Source of the DNA: Vibrio gallaecicus
Lineage (GTDB): Bacteria; Pseudomonadota; Gammaproteobacteria; Enterobacterales; Vibrionaceae
NCBI RefSeq assembly: GCF_024347495.1
Contig: NZ_AP025490.1
Span: 1,984,001-2,048,000 of the forward strand
DNA length: 64,000 nt
Direction of reading: 5' to 3'
Shown here: piece after piece, positions 1 to 9,592 of the stretch
Layout of the letters: each line of letters starts with the position of its first letter
How positions within the stretch are numbered: position 1 is the stretch's first letter
The notes under the pieces: generated by a model
Told to the model about the DNA's origin: nothing
Databases searched by the model: none
The model's input: only the letters and a program-made list of their open reading frames with translations
Translations under genes and position numbers: made by a program

Positions 1-15
1 TCTTTGACTTAACCT

Positions 16-37
16 CCGGGAGTAAAATTGCTCCCGG
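16..37 (-). promoter_or_regulatory. Hairpin in the his operon leader
   Basis: A 7-bp inverted repeat, CCGGGAG at 16-22 and CTCCCGG at 31-37, lies about 25 nt downstream of the His-rich leader peptide on the minus strand. No U-run follows it, so it is more likely one of the alternative leader stems than the terminator itself. The terminator should lie just left of the window edge, before hisG. Confidence 0.5.
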
Positions 38-61
38 GTATACGTAAACCTCCCCGAAAGA

Positions 62-109
62 CTAGATAGGGTGATGGTGATGATGAATGTTCATTACAAA
101 TTTACGCAT
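62..109 (-). CDS. hisL: his operon leader peptide (HisL)
   Basis: This 15-residue ORF reads MRKFVMNIHHHHHPI, with five consecutive His codons followed by Pro and the stop TAG. That is the layout of his attenuator peptides (E. coli HisL ends in seven His, then Pro-Asp). Ribosome stalling at the His codons when charged His-tRNA is scarce would let the downstream biosynthetic genes be transcribed. The first ATG is preferred because a purine stretch (AAGAG) precedes it; the internal ATG six codons in is an alternative. Leader hairpins follow at 16-37. The his structural genes, expected to begin with hisG, lie outside the window to the left. Confidence 0.88.
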   Translation of the reverse strand: MRKFVMNIHHHHHPI

Positions 110-146
110 AGTTATCAGCTCTTATGTTGTTTGCTGTCTTGTCTCC

Positions 147-175
147 ACACTAACTAAGGTGACACGCTTTTTCAA
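147..175 (-). promoter_or_regulatory. Putative his operon promoter
   Basis: On the minus strand TTGAAA (170-175) and TAGTGT (147-152) are separated by 17 bp. They sit about 40 bp upstream of the leader peptide start, the right place for a sigma-70 promoter of an attenuated operon. The -10 is imperfect. Confidence 0.45.
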
Positions 176-225
176 CCATTTATTCTAAGTTTTTTCACTT
201 AATTAAGAATAAACTTAACAAGCAT

Positions 226-252
226 AAAAAAAGGGAAGCTTCCGCCTCCCTT
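226..252 (-). terminator. Intrinsic terminator after the NhaC-family gene
   Basis: A nine-pair stem (one mismatch) with a GGAA tetraloop is followed by seven U on the minus strand, 38 nt past the transporter stop codon. It separates that gene from the his promoter. Confidence 0.85.
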
Positions 253-289
253 AACTGATTAATTTCTATTTAAGTATAAGCTTTTAATC

Positions 290-1900
290 TTATGCTTTGC
301 TCGCGCAGTTTGCCATTTTGCAACGAGAGAAATACGCCAAGGCAAAACACACGGCAACAAAGGTTGCTGATGCTGCTGCAAATGAAATGGCAACTGACGC
401 TGTCATACCTAGCGCAATAAAGCCTACACAAGAAACAAGAGCTACTGATAACGCATAAGGTAACTGCGTAGAAACGTGGTCAATGTGATTACAACGAGCA
501 CCAGTAGAAGAAAGAATGGTCGTATCAGAAATTGGAGAACAGTGGTCACCAAAAACTGAACCCGCTAATACTGCACTTAGCATTGGTAGCATTAGCGCTA
601 AATCTGTTGCACCCGCCATATCACCTGCGATTGGTAACATGATGCCAAATGTGCCCCATGAAGTACCTGTAGAGAAAGCCATTAAGCCAGCAAGTAAGAA
701 CAGGATAACAGGTAGCCAATGGTGGTCGATATTACCTTGCACCAATGAAGATAAGTAAGCGCCGGTTTTCATGTCGCCAATTACAGAACCAATCGTCCAA
801 GCAAATACCAGAATCAAAATGGCGCCAAACATTGAACGAGCACCGATCCACATTGTTTTCACAATATCGATTGTTGGCAGCTTTTGCTTAAACACAGTAC
901 CAAGTGCTACAAGTAAACCTAAGATACCACCGTAAACAAGAGACTTGCCAACATCGGTATTTTCAAATGCGCCTAGAAGATTGAAAGCGATACCATCAGC
1001 CGCAAGTGCTTGACCACCCGTATACATCATTGCAGCAACGGTTGCGACAATCAAAGAAACGATCGGCATCACTAGATCAGCAACAGAACCTGTTTCACTT
1101 TCTTCAATGCCTAGCTCTTCATTAAGATCTCTTGCATCTTTATTGTTGCTTTCATCGCCATCAAAACCTCGACCTTGCGAAGCTTCAATCTCGTGGTCAC
1201 GCATTTTGCCGACATCAAGACCAAACCAAGCAACAGCAAAGACCATCAGTAAAGCAAATACTGCATAGAAGTTCATTGGGATAAGTCGAATGTAAGCGCC
1301 AAGAGCTGAGTAATCAGTCATACCATGAGTGACTAAGATGCCACCAATGATTGTCATGATGTAAGCACCCCAGCTTGATGCTGGCATTAGTACACACATT
1401 GGAGCCGCTGTAGAATCTAAAATATAAGCTAGCTTTGCACGGGATACATAAAAGCGGTCTGTCACTGGGCGTGAAATGGCACCAACCGCTAAACTATTAA
1501 AGTAGTCATCAACAAAGATGAACACACCTAAGAAAGCCGCTAGCAATTTAGAGCCACGTTTACTTTTTACTCGTGATTGAGCCCATTCAGCAAAAGCGCG
1601 TGTACCACCGGATAACGTCAGTAATGCCGTCATCATACCCAATAGTAACAAGAACGCGACAATACTCATGTTCCAAGTATTAATTCCGCCATCTTCAATA
1701 AAGACACCAGAAACTTTTGTCCCAATATAGCCAGCAGCATTACCTAACGAGTAATCAGCTAATAAAAGCGCACCCATGACAATACCAACACCTAACGAGA
1801 CAAGTACCCGACGTGTGATGATAGCAAGGCTCAAAGCCACAATGGGCGGAAGCAAAGAAAGAGGAGATGTTGCAAAATCTATTAAATTCATGATCTTCAA
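290..1900 (-). CDS. NhaC-family antiporter-like transporter, probable lysine transporter (LysW type)
   Basis: A 536-residue integral membrane protein with many hydrophobic helices and the family hallmarks of NhaC Na+/H+ antiporters, for example the FVDDYFNSLAVG segment near residue 130 and the FGDHCSPISDTTILSS segment near residue 455. A charged cytoplasmic loop, rich in Asp and Glu, lies around residues 235-265. Automatic annotation would call it a Na+/H+ antiporter. The lysine riboswitch in its leader points instead to lysine transport; NhaC-superfamily proteins under L-box control were named LysW in comparative work. The substrate is inferred from regulation only. It is monocistronic, with its own terminator. 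Confidence 0.88.
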   Translation of the reverse strand: MKIMNLIDFATSPLSLLPPIVALSLAIITRRVLVSLGVGIVMGALLLADYSLGNAAGYIGTKVSGVFIEDGGINTWNMSIVAFLLLLGMMTALLTLSGGTRAFAEWAQSRVKSKRGSKLLAAFLGVFIFVDDYFNSLAVGAISRPVTDRFYVSRAKLAYILDSTAAPMCVLMPASSWGAYIMTIIGGILVTHGMTDYSALGAYIRLIPMNFYAVFALLMVFAVAWFGLDVGKMRDHEIEASQGRGFDGDESNNKDARDLNEELGIEESETGSVADLVMPIVSLIVATVAAMMYTGGQALAADGIAFNLLGAFENTDVGKSLVYGGILGLLVALGTVFKQKLPTIDIVKTMWIGARSMFGAILILVFAWTIGSVIGDMKTGAYLSSLVQGNIDHHWLPVILFLLAGLMAFSTGTSWGTFGIMLPIAGDMAGATDLALMLPMLSAVLAGSVFGDHCSPISDTTILSSTGARCNHIDHVSTQLPYALSVALVSCVGFIALGMTASVAISFAAASATFVAVCFALAYFSRCKMANCASKA

Positions 1901-1936
1901 AAACCAGTTTATTATTTGGCTAGAGATCTACTGCAG

Positions 1937-1966
1937 ATGACTTTGATAACAGCTTATCAAAGTCAT
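1937..1966 (-). promoter_or_regulatory. 13-bp perfect hairpin in the riboswitch expression platform
   Basis: A perfect 13-bp inverted repeat (1937-1949 with 1954-1966, 4-nt loop) lies between the lysine aptamer and the transporter start codon. No U-run follows, so it is not a plain intrinsic terminator. It is flanked by sequences able to pair with each other across it (2007-2015 with 1928-1936). Confidence 0.7.
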
Positions 1967-2009
1967 GTTGAACTAAGCGAAAGGGAAGTGAACACTTCAC
2001 CCAACCCCA

Positions 2010-2178
2010 CAGTAGCGCTCCATAGTTTAAAATTAAGACTATGGCAGTGTTGTACCTATTGAGCACAACCCCAGCAAATTGCTTAGATATACAATTTACT
2101 TCGGCAATTAGACCTTTCATTTTTGTTCATTGGCATCACCCCAACAAAAATTACTTTTTATAATTGCACCTCTACGTG
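2010..2178 (-). promoter_or_regulatory. Lysine riboswitch (L-box) aptamer
   Basis: Read on the minus strand, the leader carries the conserved L-box core in order: AGAGGTGC (2173-2166), an AGTA element, a GAAAGG segment, GCCGAAGTAAATTG, the partner CAATTTGCTGG, a P4 arm GTTGTG/ACAACAC, a P5 arm CCATAGT/ACTATGG and the 3' GGAGCGCTACT. P1 is closed by GTAG (2175-2172) with CTAC (2015-2012). Lysine riboswitches repress lysine biosynthesis or uptake genes when lysine is plentiful. Only the NhaC-family gene lies downstream, on the same strand. An ORF of 66 codons that runs through it is incidental. Confidence 0.93.
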
Positions 2179-2185
2179 CGACGAC

Positions 2186-2216
2186 ATTATCCACTATTGT
2201 TACTATAATTTAACAA
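2186..2216 (-). promoter_or_regulatory. Possible promoter of the riboswitch transcript
   Basis: GATAAT (2186-2191, minus strand) lies about 10 nt upstream of the aptamer P1 stem, which fits a start near 2180. The best -35 candidate, TTGTTA (2211-2216), gives a long 19-bp spacer, so only the -10 assignment is moderately supported. Confidence 0.35.
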
Positions 2217-2566
2217 TAATATTACTAAGCTATCGCATCAGGTAGCCGCAATTGTACTCATAGAGATAAACATTGCAACATATCATTCTAAGAAAGTTCA
2301 ATTAAAAGCTACCTTCTATCTTGAACCAATCAATAAAGTGACTCAGGTAATATTCCACTAATTACATATATAAAAAAGCTGTTTCAATTTATATATACAT
2401 ATTATTTTTACCTATAATATTCACTTATCAAAATTCAGTTATTCTTATTCGTTTTGTGTGTTTTAAAATAGATTTAATTACTTATTAAATGAAATATTAT
2501 TTGTTTTATTTTAAACCACTGTTTATTATTAGGTAGTTAAATAAAATCATCTTGATGGGAAATATC
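2217..2566. other. AT-rich intergenic region upstream of hns
   Basis: This stretch is strikingly AT-rich, with runs such as TTTATATATACATATTATTTTTA and an imperfect inverted repeat around 2365-2400. It must contain the hns promoter, but I cannot pick a unique -10/-35 pair. Such DNA is the preferred target of H-NS, so autoregulation is plausible. No gene is seen. Confidence 0.6.
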
Positions 2567-2977
2567 ATGTCAGAATTAACTAAAACTCTATTAAATATTC
2601 GTAGCCTCCGTGCATTCTCTCGTGAATTAACTCTTGAGCAATTAGAAGAAGCACTAGATAAACTAACTACAGTAGTTCAAGAGCGTCAAGAATCTGAAGC
2701 TGAAGAACGTGCAGCAAAAGCTGAACAAGAAGCAAAATTAGCAGCAATTGCAGAACAAATAGCAAAAGATGGTATTGATGTGGCAGATCTAATTGCAGCA
2801 CTTTCTGGTGAAACTAAATCTAAAGGCCCGAAAGCAAAGCGTGCACCACGTCCTGCAAAATATAAATATGTAGATACAAACGGTGAAGAGAAGACTTGGA
2901 CTGGTCAAGGTCGTACTCCTTCAGCTATCCAAGACTTACTGAACTCTGGAAAGTCTCTTGAAGATTTCGCTATCTAA
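2567..2977 (+). CDS. hns: H-NS family nucleoid-associated protein (VicH)
   Basis: This 136-residue nucleoid protein silences AT-rich and horizontally acquired genes. The N-terminal part (residues 1-65) is helical, charged and suited to coiled-coil dimerisation. A basic linker (82-98) follows, then the C-terminal DNA-binding domain containing TWTGQGRTP (110-118) with the AT-hook-like QGR. The start at 2567 is preferred over an in-frame TTG at 2552 because GGGA lies 6 nt upstream and MSELTKTLLNIRSLRA is the family N-terminus. A strong terminator follows. Confidence 0.95.
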   Translation: MSELTKTLLNIRSLRAFSRELTLEQLEEALDKLTTVVQERQESEAEERAAKAEQEAKLAAIAEQIAKDGIDVADLIAALSGETKSKGPKAKRAPRPAKYKYVDTNGEEKTWTGQGRTPSAIQDLLNSGKSLEDFAI

Positions 2978-3002
2978 TTAATGTTTAATTGGTTTAAATA
3001 AT

Positions 3003-3036
3003 AAAAAGGCTCCTACTAGGAGCCTTTTTGTTTTTT
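3003..3036 (+). terminator. Intrinsic terminator after hns
   Basis: A 12-bp perfect stem (3003-3014 with 3018-3029) has a 3-nt loop, U-rich sequence after it and an A-run before it. It may also act for gsk coming from the other side. Confidence 0.92.
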
Positions 3037-3073
3037 CACCTGTATCAGGTAGGTTATATTTAGAATATATACT

Positions 3074-4378
3074 CTACCTTTCCCAGTATGCTTCTTCCAA
3101 ACTGTCTTCTCGTTCCGGCAAGCCTCTAGATAAACGAGGTGAGTGTTGAACTAATACCTCATAACTTGCTCGGTTTGAATATTTACAAACTTGTGAGAAT
3201 GATGAGTAAGTTAAATATGAATGCTGATGCTTGCTCGAATTAGGTACATTCGATTTATGATATTTATTCGCCGCCATATCATGAAGCAATGCAGATAATG
3301 CTGCATCACCCGCCCCATTAGTATTCTTAATTTTCTCGGGTCCACCCATATAAGGTGCAATATGCGAATAAACTTTAATTGGGTTTAAACATGAATCCTT
3401 ATGAGCTGGTCGACTAAATTCATAACGGTTAAATTCAGCAATAGAACCTGGTAATAGAGGCAAAGAAGTTTCACGCTTTGCTGAATCTTCCGTGTAACCA
3501 GCCATAAATAAGCCAACAGGACCCGCTGTACATAAAACCAAATCAACAAGATCCAAGGCTTTATCCGATGCGGCAAGGGGATCACTTTCACCAGTTAATG
3601 CTTCAGCTTCATCCTCATTCATCGCAACAACGCTCACATGTTGCTCTAGAAAGTCTTTCCAAAAATCAGGATCATCTTGAATAACAAATTTAGTACCTAA
3701 AGTTAGTACAACAGGTACATCGTATTTTTTAGCGTACTCAATTGCTTGCATTGTTGCTTCCGGCATTGGATCACCAGGTTTACAACGAACCAAATATGCA
3801 GTTAAAACCAAAGCAGAAGCATTTTTGAATATTTTCTCAGGAATGGTTTCGGGTTGAAGTTGATTCATTTGACCTTCGCTGATTGCAAAAGTACGTTCAC
3901 CATCTTCTGTTATTAAAGCAAAACAACGACCAATGGCACCATCCACCCCTTGTAAATGATTCAGGTCCATTCTGCTTGATGTATTACATAAATAGCGGTA
4001 ACCATAACTACCAATTTTAATATCTTGGCTCATTACACCCAATAGTGTTGAACGATCATCCGCCAATACTGAGTAGTTGTGTAATGTATTACCAATTGTT
4101 CCACCTGCATATTCATTGGTAATTAAACAGCTCTCTTTAAGCTCTTGGTATAATGCTTCAGCTGACTTGTCATCAATAACAAGTGAGTGCCCTTTGCTTA
4201 GACCATACTTTTCAATGAGGTCAGTACTCACCTTAGCTTCAATATCAACCAATGTTTGGTCAATACCGATAATATGCGTACGAGACATTTTCTTACTTTC
4301 ATGCGCTTGGCTTACTAGCGGATCACGAGCATGAACAGGAAAATAATGCTTTGATTTACGTTGTCCAGGAAATTTCAT
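3074..4378 (-). CDS. gsk: Inosine-guanosine kinase
   Basis: This 434-residue PfkB/ribokinase-family enzyme phosphorylates guanosine and inosine to GMP and IMP in purine salvage. The N-terminal MKFPGQRKSKHYFPV start and the length match the Gsk family. An EYAGGTIGNTLHNY substrate-binding segment lies near residue 90, and the PfkB catalytic motif NTNGAGD is at 352-358 (Asp358 as catalytic base). It is transcribed alone. A palindromic PurR-like box lies about 80 bp upstream, and a GC hairpin (CCGCG...CGCGG, 4421-4440) falls in the leader. Confidence 0.95.
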   Translation of the reverse strand: MKFPGQRKSKHYFPVHARDPLVSQAHESKKMSRTHIIGIDQTLVDIEAKVSTDLIEKYGLSKGHSLVIDDKSAEALYQELKESCLITNEYAGGTIGNTLHNYSVLADDRSTLLGVMSQDIKIGSYGYRYLCNTSSRMDLNHLQGVDGAIGRCFALITEDGERTFAISEGQMNQLQPETIPEKIFKNASALVLTAYLVRCKPGDPMPEATMQAIEYAKKYDVPVVLTLGTKFVIQDDPDFWKDFLEQHVSVVAMNEDEAEALTGESDPLAASDKALDLVDLVLCTAGPVGLFMAGYTEDSAKRETSLPLLPGSIAEFNRYEFSRPAHKDSCLNPIKVYSHIAPYMGGPEKIKNTNGAGDAALSALLHDMAANKYHKSNVPNSSKHQHSYLTYSSFSQVCKYSNRASYEVLVQHSPRLSRGLPEREDSLEEAYWER

Positions 4379-4456
4379 AGGGTCAGTCTAAGTCAAGGGG
4401 GAAATAGGGGGCGGATTTTACCGCGCTATATTTAACGCGGCAATCTTTGAAACTAT

Positions 4457-4470
4457 AGCAAACGTTTGCT
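4457..4470. promoter_or_regulatory. PurR-like operator upstream of gsk
   Basis: The perfect 14-bp palindrome AGCAAACGTTTGCT matches the central part of the PurR consensus (ACGCAAACGTTTGCGT). It lies between the upstream gene's stop codon and gsk, so it would control gsk. It fits purine repression of a purine salvage kinase, but binding is inferred. Confidence 0.6.
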
Positions 4471-4481
4471 CTATGTTTTTT

Positions 4482-4751
4482 TTATTCACCTTCCATGAAG
4501 CTTAAATCTGGTAGCATATCTAAATGCTCTTTATAGCGCTTTTGATTGAACTCAGCGCCATTTTTCATTACATCGAACACTTCAATAGCAAGTGCACACG
4601 CCATCGCAGCAATTGCATCTTCACGAGGTGTCCCTGTCATCATTAATCGCATCAACGTTTCTTTTACTGTAACTGGCTGGCCGTCTTCTAATTGATTTTC
4701 AATAATTTCAATTAACTGCTCTTCTTGCATAAATTCGTTTTGTTCAGACAT
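4482..4751 (-). CDS. Conserved hypothetical protein, 89 residues
   Basis: An acidic, soluble, probably all-helical small protein with no signal peptide or membrane segment. I do not recognise a named family. Its central part (residues 30-65, around MRLMMTGTPREDAIAAMACALAIEV) looks like a folded helical domain, and the N-terminus is rich in Gln and Glu. It is divergent from mnmA and sits upstream of gsk on the same strand, with a PurR-like box between them, so gsk probably has its own promoter. Codon use resembles neighbouring core genes and the frame is clean, so it is likely real. Confidence 0.75.
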   Translation of the reverse strand: MSEQNEFMQEEQLIEIIENQLEDGQPVTVKETLMRLMMTGTPREDAIAAMACALAIEVFDVMKNGAEFNQKRYKEHLDMLPDLSFMEGE

Positions 4752-4913
4752 TTTTTCATCTCAGGTCTTGGATTTCGTGCGACTATGCCACATATACTTC
4801 TGACATCCTAGCGAGTCACCTCGCCTCATGAGATTCCTCAAGAAAGTCAGCGCACTATTTGCGCAATTGAAACTGTGATTCTGGTCTCGGATCTGTCACG
4901 TTGTTTCTCTTTC

Positions 4914-4922
4914 TGATAGAAT
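4914..4922 (+). promoter_or_regulatory. Possible extended -10 promoter for mnmA
   Basis: TGATAGAAT matches an extended -10 (TG-N-TATAAT type) 33 bp upstream of the mnmA start. The matching -35 is poor. Confidence 0.35.
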
Positions 4923-4954
4923 CTGCGACCAAGTAATTGTAACGGTGTTTAGAC

Positions 4955-6091
4955 ATGTCAGATATCAGCTCTGGAAACAGCGAAAAGAAAGTAATTGTCG
5001 GTATGTCCGGCGGTGTAGATTCGTCAGTATCGGCGTATCTTCTTCAGCAACAAGGCTATCAGGTAGAAGGCCTTTTCATGAAAAACTGGGAAGAAGACGA
5101 TAACGAAGAATACTGCACAGCAGCTGAAGATCTTGCTGATGCACAAGCGGTATGTGACAAGTTAGGTATTCATCTACATACAATTAACTTTGCTGCAGAA
5201 TATTGGGACAACGTATTCGAATATTTCCTAGAAGAATACAAAGCAGGTCGAACGCCTAATCCAGATATTCTTTGCAATAAAGAGATCAAATTCAAAGCAT
5301 TCTTAGAGTTTGCGGATGAAGTGCTAGACGCAGACTACATTGCAATGGGTCATTACGTTCGCCGTACTTTCCCAACTCAAGAGCAGCTAGATGCTGGCGA
5401 AAAACCCGAAATGCTACGTGGTCTTGATGGTAACAAAGACCAAAGCTACTTCTTATATACATTAAGCTCTGATCAAGTTGCTCGCAGCCTATTCCCTGTT
5501 GGTGAATTAGAGAAGCCTGAAGTGCGACGCATTGCTGAAGAGCAAGATTTGATCACGGCTAAGAAAAAGGATTCAACTGGTATCTGCTTTATCGGTGAGC
5601 GTAAGTTTACTGAATTTTTAGGTAAGTACCTACCCGCTCAGCCTGGTAATATTGAGACACCAGAAGGCCAAGTTATTGGCCAACACCAAGGTCTTATGTA
5701 CCACACTCTTGGTCAACGTAAAGGTCTACACATTGGCGGTACTAAAGGTGGTGGCGGTAATGAAGAACCATGGTTTGTTGGCGAAAAAGATTTAAAACGT
5801 AATGTGCTAATTGCTGTTCAAGGTAAAGATCACCCTCTTCTTAAGTCTGAAGGGTTAATTGCTTCGCAATTACATTGGGTCGACCGCGCAGCAATTACCG
5901 ATGTTATGAAGTGCACGGTAAAAACACGTTACCGCCAAACTGATATTCCTTGTACAATCATCCCTATTGATGATGAGAATATTAAAGTCATTTTTGATGA
6001 GCCTCAAATTGCTGTGACACCAGGTCAATCAGCAGTATTTTATCAAGGTGAAGTTTGCCTTGGTGGCGGTATCATCGAAAAACGCATCTAA
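4955..6091 (+). CDS. mnmA: tRNA-specific 2-thiouridylase MnmA
   Basis: This enzyme transfers sulfur to U34 of tRNA-Glu, tRNA-Gln and tRNA-Lys, giving 2-thiouridine, after ATP activation of the base. The PP-loop SGGVDSS is at residues 18-24. The two catalytic cysteines are Cys107 (in [10 protein letters not shown]) and Cys211 (in DSTGICFIG). Length (378) is normal for the family. It leads a conserved gammaproteobacterial run, mnmA-hflD-purB; the gap to hflD is 27 nt, so co-transcription is likely. Confidence 0.97.
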   Translation: MSDISSGNSEKKVIVGMSGGVDSSVSAYLLQQQGYQVEGLFMKNWEEDDNEEYCTAAEDLADAQAVCDKLGIHLHTINFAAEYWDNVFEYFLEEYKAGRTPNPDILCNKEIKFKAFLEFADEVLDADYIAMGHYVRRTFPTQEQLDAGEKPEMLRGLDGNKDQSYFLYTLSSDQVARSLFPVGELEKPEVRRIAEEQDLITAKKKDSTGICFIGERKFTEFLGKYLPAQPGNIETPEGQVIGQHQGLMYHTLGQRKGLHIGGTKGGGGNEEPWFVGEKDLKRNVLIAVQGKDHPLLKSEGLIASQLHWVDRAAITDVMKCTVKTRYRQTDIPCTIIPIDDENIKVIFDEPQIAVTPGQSAVFYQGEVCLGGGIIEKRI

Positions 6092-6118
6092 TACAATAAT
6101 TCAACAAGGAGTTACTAC

Positions 6119-6736
6119 GTGGCTAATACACTTTATGACCGCACCATTGCGTTTGCTGGAATATGCCAAGCTGTGGCATTGGTTCAACAAGTTGCGAAAG
6201 ACGGTCACTGTGATAACGATGCCTTCGAAGCCTCTCTCAATGCAATTTTAAATATCAACCCAGTCAATACTGTGGGTGTATTTGGTCGTGAAGCGAACCT
6301 AAAGCTAGGCTTAGAATGCCTAGTAAAAGGGATTGATAGTACTCCTGCAGGTAGTGACATTACCCGCTATATTATTAGCTTAATGGCGCTAGAGCGTAAA
6401 CTTTCGGGTCGCAATGATGCGATGTCTCAACTGGGTGATCGTATTCAAATGGTTGAGCGACAAGTTGAGCACTTTGACTTATTTGATGAGCAAATGCTCA
6501 GTAATCTTGCAAGCATCTATTTAGACGTTGTCAGCCCAATAGGCCCTCGAATTCAAGTTTCTGGAACACCTTCAGTGTTACAGCAGACTGCCAGCCAGCA
6601 TAAAGTAAGAGCTTTGCTTCTTTCTGGTATCCGAAGTGCGGTACTTTGGCGCCAAGTTGGCGGCAAACGTCGCCACCTTATTTTTGGTCGTAAGAAAATG
6701 ATCGAGCAAGCTCAGATCCTTTTAGCAAGAATTTAA
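6119..6736 (+). CDS. hflD: High frequency lysogenization protein HflD homologue
   Basis: This 205-residue HflD-family protein (DUF489) is known from E. coli as a membrane-associated factor that binds phage lambda CII; its housekeeping role is unclear. The N-terminus resembles E. coli HflD (YDxTxAxAGICQA) and the middle holds the conserved [14 protein letters not shown] segment. The start codon is GTG, supported by AAGGAG 8 nt upstream. It lies between mnmA and purB as in many gammaproteobacteria and is followed by its own hairpin. Confidence 0.94.
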   Translation: MANTLYDRTIAFAGICQAVALVQQVAKDGHCDNDAFEASLNAILNINPVNTVGVFGREANLKLGLECLVKGIDSTPAGSDITRYIISLMALERKLSGRNDAMSQLGDRIQMVERQVEHFDLFDEQMLSNLASIYLDVVSPIGPRIQVSGTPSVLQQTASQHKVRALLLSGIRSAVLWRQVGGKRRHLIFGRKKMIEQAQILLARI

Positions 6737-6741
6737 TTTTT

Positions 6742-6770
6742 AGCTCGCTTAATTGCGAGCTTCTTTATTT
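6742..6770 (+). terminator. Hairpin terminator between hflD and purB
   Basis: AGCTCGC (6742-6748) pairs with GCGAGCT (6755-6761), followed by a U-rich stretch. It suggests purB can be expressed separately from mnmA-hflD. Confidence 0.7.
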
Positions 6771-6795
6771 CCCCCTAACTTATTTAAATATCTAG

Positions 6796-8175
<1,380 letters not shown>

Positions 8176-8201
8176 GATTCGACTTTCGAATAGTAACTTT
8201 C

Positions 8202-8228
8202 AAAGGCTTCCTATATGGAAGCCTTTTT
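8202..8228 (+). terminator. Intrinsic terminator after purB
   Basis: An AAAGGCTTCC stem with its partner GGAAGCCTTT and a following U-run, 27 nt after the purB stop. Confidence 0.9.
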
Positions 8229-8385
8229 GTTGCACTGAATAAACCGTATAAAAAGAACACTCTGATTAAAGAAGACAAAGTGCTTTTTCCTAGTTTACCC
8301 TACTCTCCTCAATCCATTTAATGGCGTAGCTCGCTGTAACCAAAACCCGTACTCCTTGAATACTTGTTTTTTGGACGCCTAGATC

Positions 8386-8412
8386 AAAAAAGGCCTCCAG
8401 AAGGAAGCCTTT
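8386..8412 (-). terminator. Intrinsic terminator after htpX
   Basis: On the minus strand AAAGGCTTCC pairs with GGAGGCCTTT (one wobble) and is followed by a U-run. The convergent purB terminator lies about 160 bp away with nothing recognisable between. Confidence 0.85.
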
Positions 8413-8454
8413 CAATTACATATTGTCGCCTAGTGACTGTAAATTACTAAATGA

Positions 8455-9318
8455 TTACATGTTACGTAGTGACTCAATACGCTTATCTAACGGTGGGTGG
8501 CTCATTAGCAGCTCACTAAGAGATTTCTTACCGTTGATACCAAACGCCATCATAGAGCCTTCTAGCTGTGGCTCATGACTGACTTTTAAACGCTCTAACG
8601 CAGCAATCATCTTCTCTTTACCCACTAATTGAGCTGCGCCAGCATCTGCATAGAATTCACGATGACGGCTATACCACATAGTGATAAAACTAGCTAGGAA
8701 ACCAAATACCAGTTCAAGGGCGATGGACACACCAAAGTAAACCATCATGTTGCTGCCACCTTCTTCCTCGTCATCGTTCGACGCAACAATATTCGCAATA
8801 AAGCGAGACAAGAAAATAACGAACGTATTCACAACACCTTGCATTAATGTCATCGTGATCATGTCACCGTTCGCAATATGGCTAACTTCATGCGCTAACA
8901 CGGCTTCAGCTTCATCACGAGTCATGTTATGCAGTAGCCCCGTAGAGACTGCGACAAGTGAATCATCACGCTTTGCTCCCGTTGCAAATGCATTAATGTC
9001 TGGAGAGTCGTAAATCGCAACTGTCGGCATACCAATACCAACTTGCCCTGCTTGGCGACTCACTGTTTCCATTAACCAGTGTTCTGTTTCATTTCTAGGA
9101 CTTTCAATGACCGAACCACCAACTGAACGTAATGCCATTTTTTTTGACATTAACAGTGAAATAAATGATCCACCAAAACCAAATACAGCAGCCATCACCA
9201 ATAGTCCAGATAGGCTACCTGGCTGCATCCCCGTTACAGCATAAACAATATTCAATACAATACTTAGTACCAATACAACCGCTAGGTTGGTTGCAAGGAA
9301 CAACATTACTCGCTTCAT
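8455..9318 (-). CDS. htpX: Membrane zinc metalloprotease HtpX
   Basis: This M48-family protease of the inner membrane takes part in quality control of membrane proteins, with FtsH. From the MKRVMLFL start (287 residues) there are two N-terminal membrane segments, the zinc site HEVSH at 143-147, a hydrophobic segment near 155-215 and the third-ligand region [12 protein letters not shown]. The start five codons inside the longest frame is preferred because GGAG sits upstream and family members begin there. In E. coli it is Cpx-regulated; here an upstream palindrome (9377-9388) is the only candidate site seen. Confidence 0.95.
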   Translation of the reverse strand: MKRVMLFLATNLAVVLVLSIVLNIVYAVTGMQPGSLSGLLVMAAVFGFGGSFISLLMSKKMALRSVGGSVIESPRNETEHWLMETVSRQAGQVGIGMPTVAIYDSPDINAFATGAKRDDSLVAVSTGLLHNMTRDEAEAVLAHEVSHIANGDMITMTLMQGVVNTFVIFLSRFIANIVASNDDEEEGGSNMMVYFGVSIALELVFGFLASFITMWYSRHREFYADAGAAQLVGKEKMIAALERLKVSHEPQLEGSMMAFGINGKKSLSELLMSHPPLDKRIESLRNM

Positions 9319-9376
9319 TACTTTTCTCCGCATGAAAGCTGTTTTTTATTAAAACTTATCGTTATAACAAGAAGAC

Positions 9377-9388
9377 TACCAATTGGTA
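9377..9388. promoter_or_regulatory. Palindrome upstream of htpX
   Basis: The perfect 12-bp palindrome TACCAATTGGTA lies about 60 bp upstream of the htpX start, in a position suitable for an operator. No regulator is recognised for it. Confidence 0.3.
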
Positions 9389-9592
9389 ACACTCTCGAAT
9401 ATTTATTACTTATACATATAGTCTAAGATTTAGAAAACAAGGTTAAGCATTAAATTGCAACATTTGATTACGAGACTACATTCCATTAACTTTTGTCTAT
9501 TAGACCTAAGTAGTATGGCGATGATAAAACAATCAGTCTAGAGTAGCAGCCATGTTAATGATTGGCTTGTCCATGTAATAAAAGGAAAGATC

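Noticed and set aside
16..37. Hairpin at the window start as an intrinsic terminator
   Set aside because: No U-run follows on either strand; its place after the His-codon peptide fits an alternative leader stem better.
1920..2120. 66-codon minus-strand ORF upstream of the NhaC gene
   Set aside because: It runs through the lysine riboswitch aptamer and its platform; the conserved bases are explained by RNA structure, not coding.
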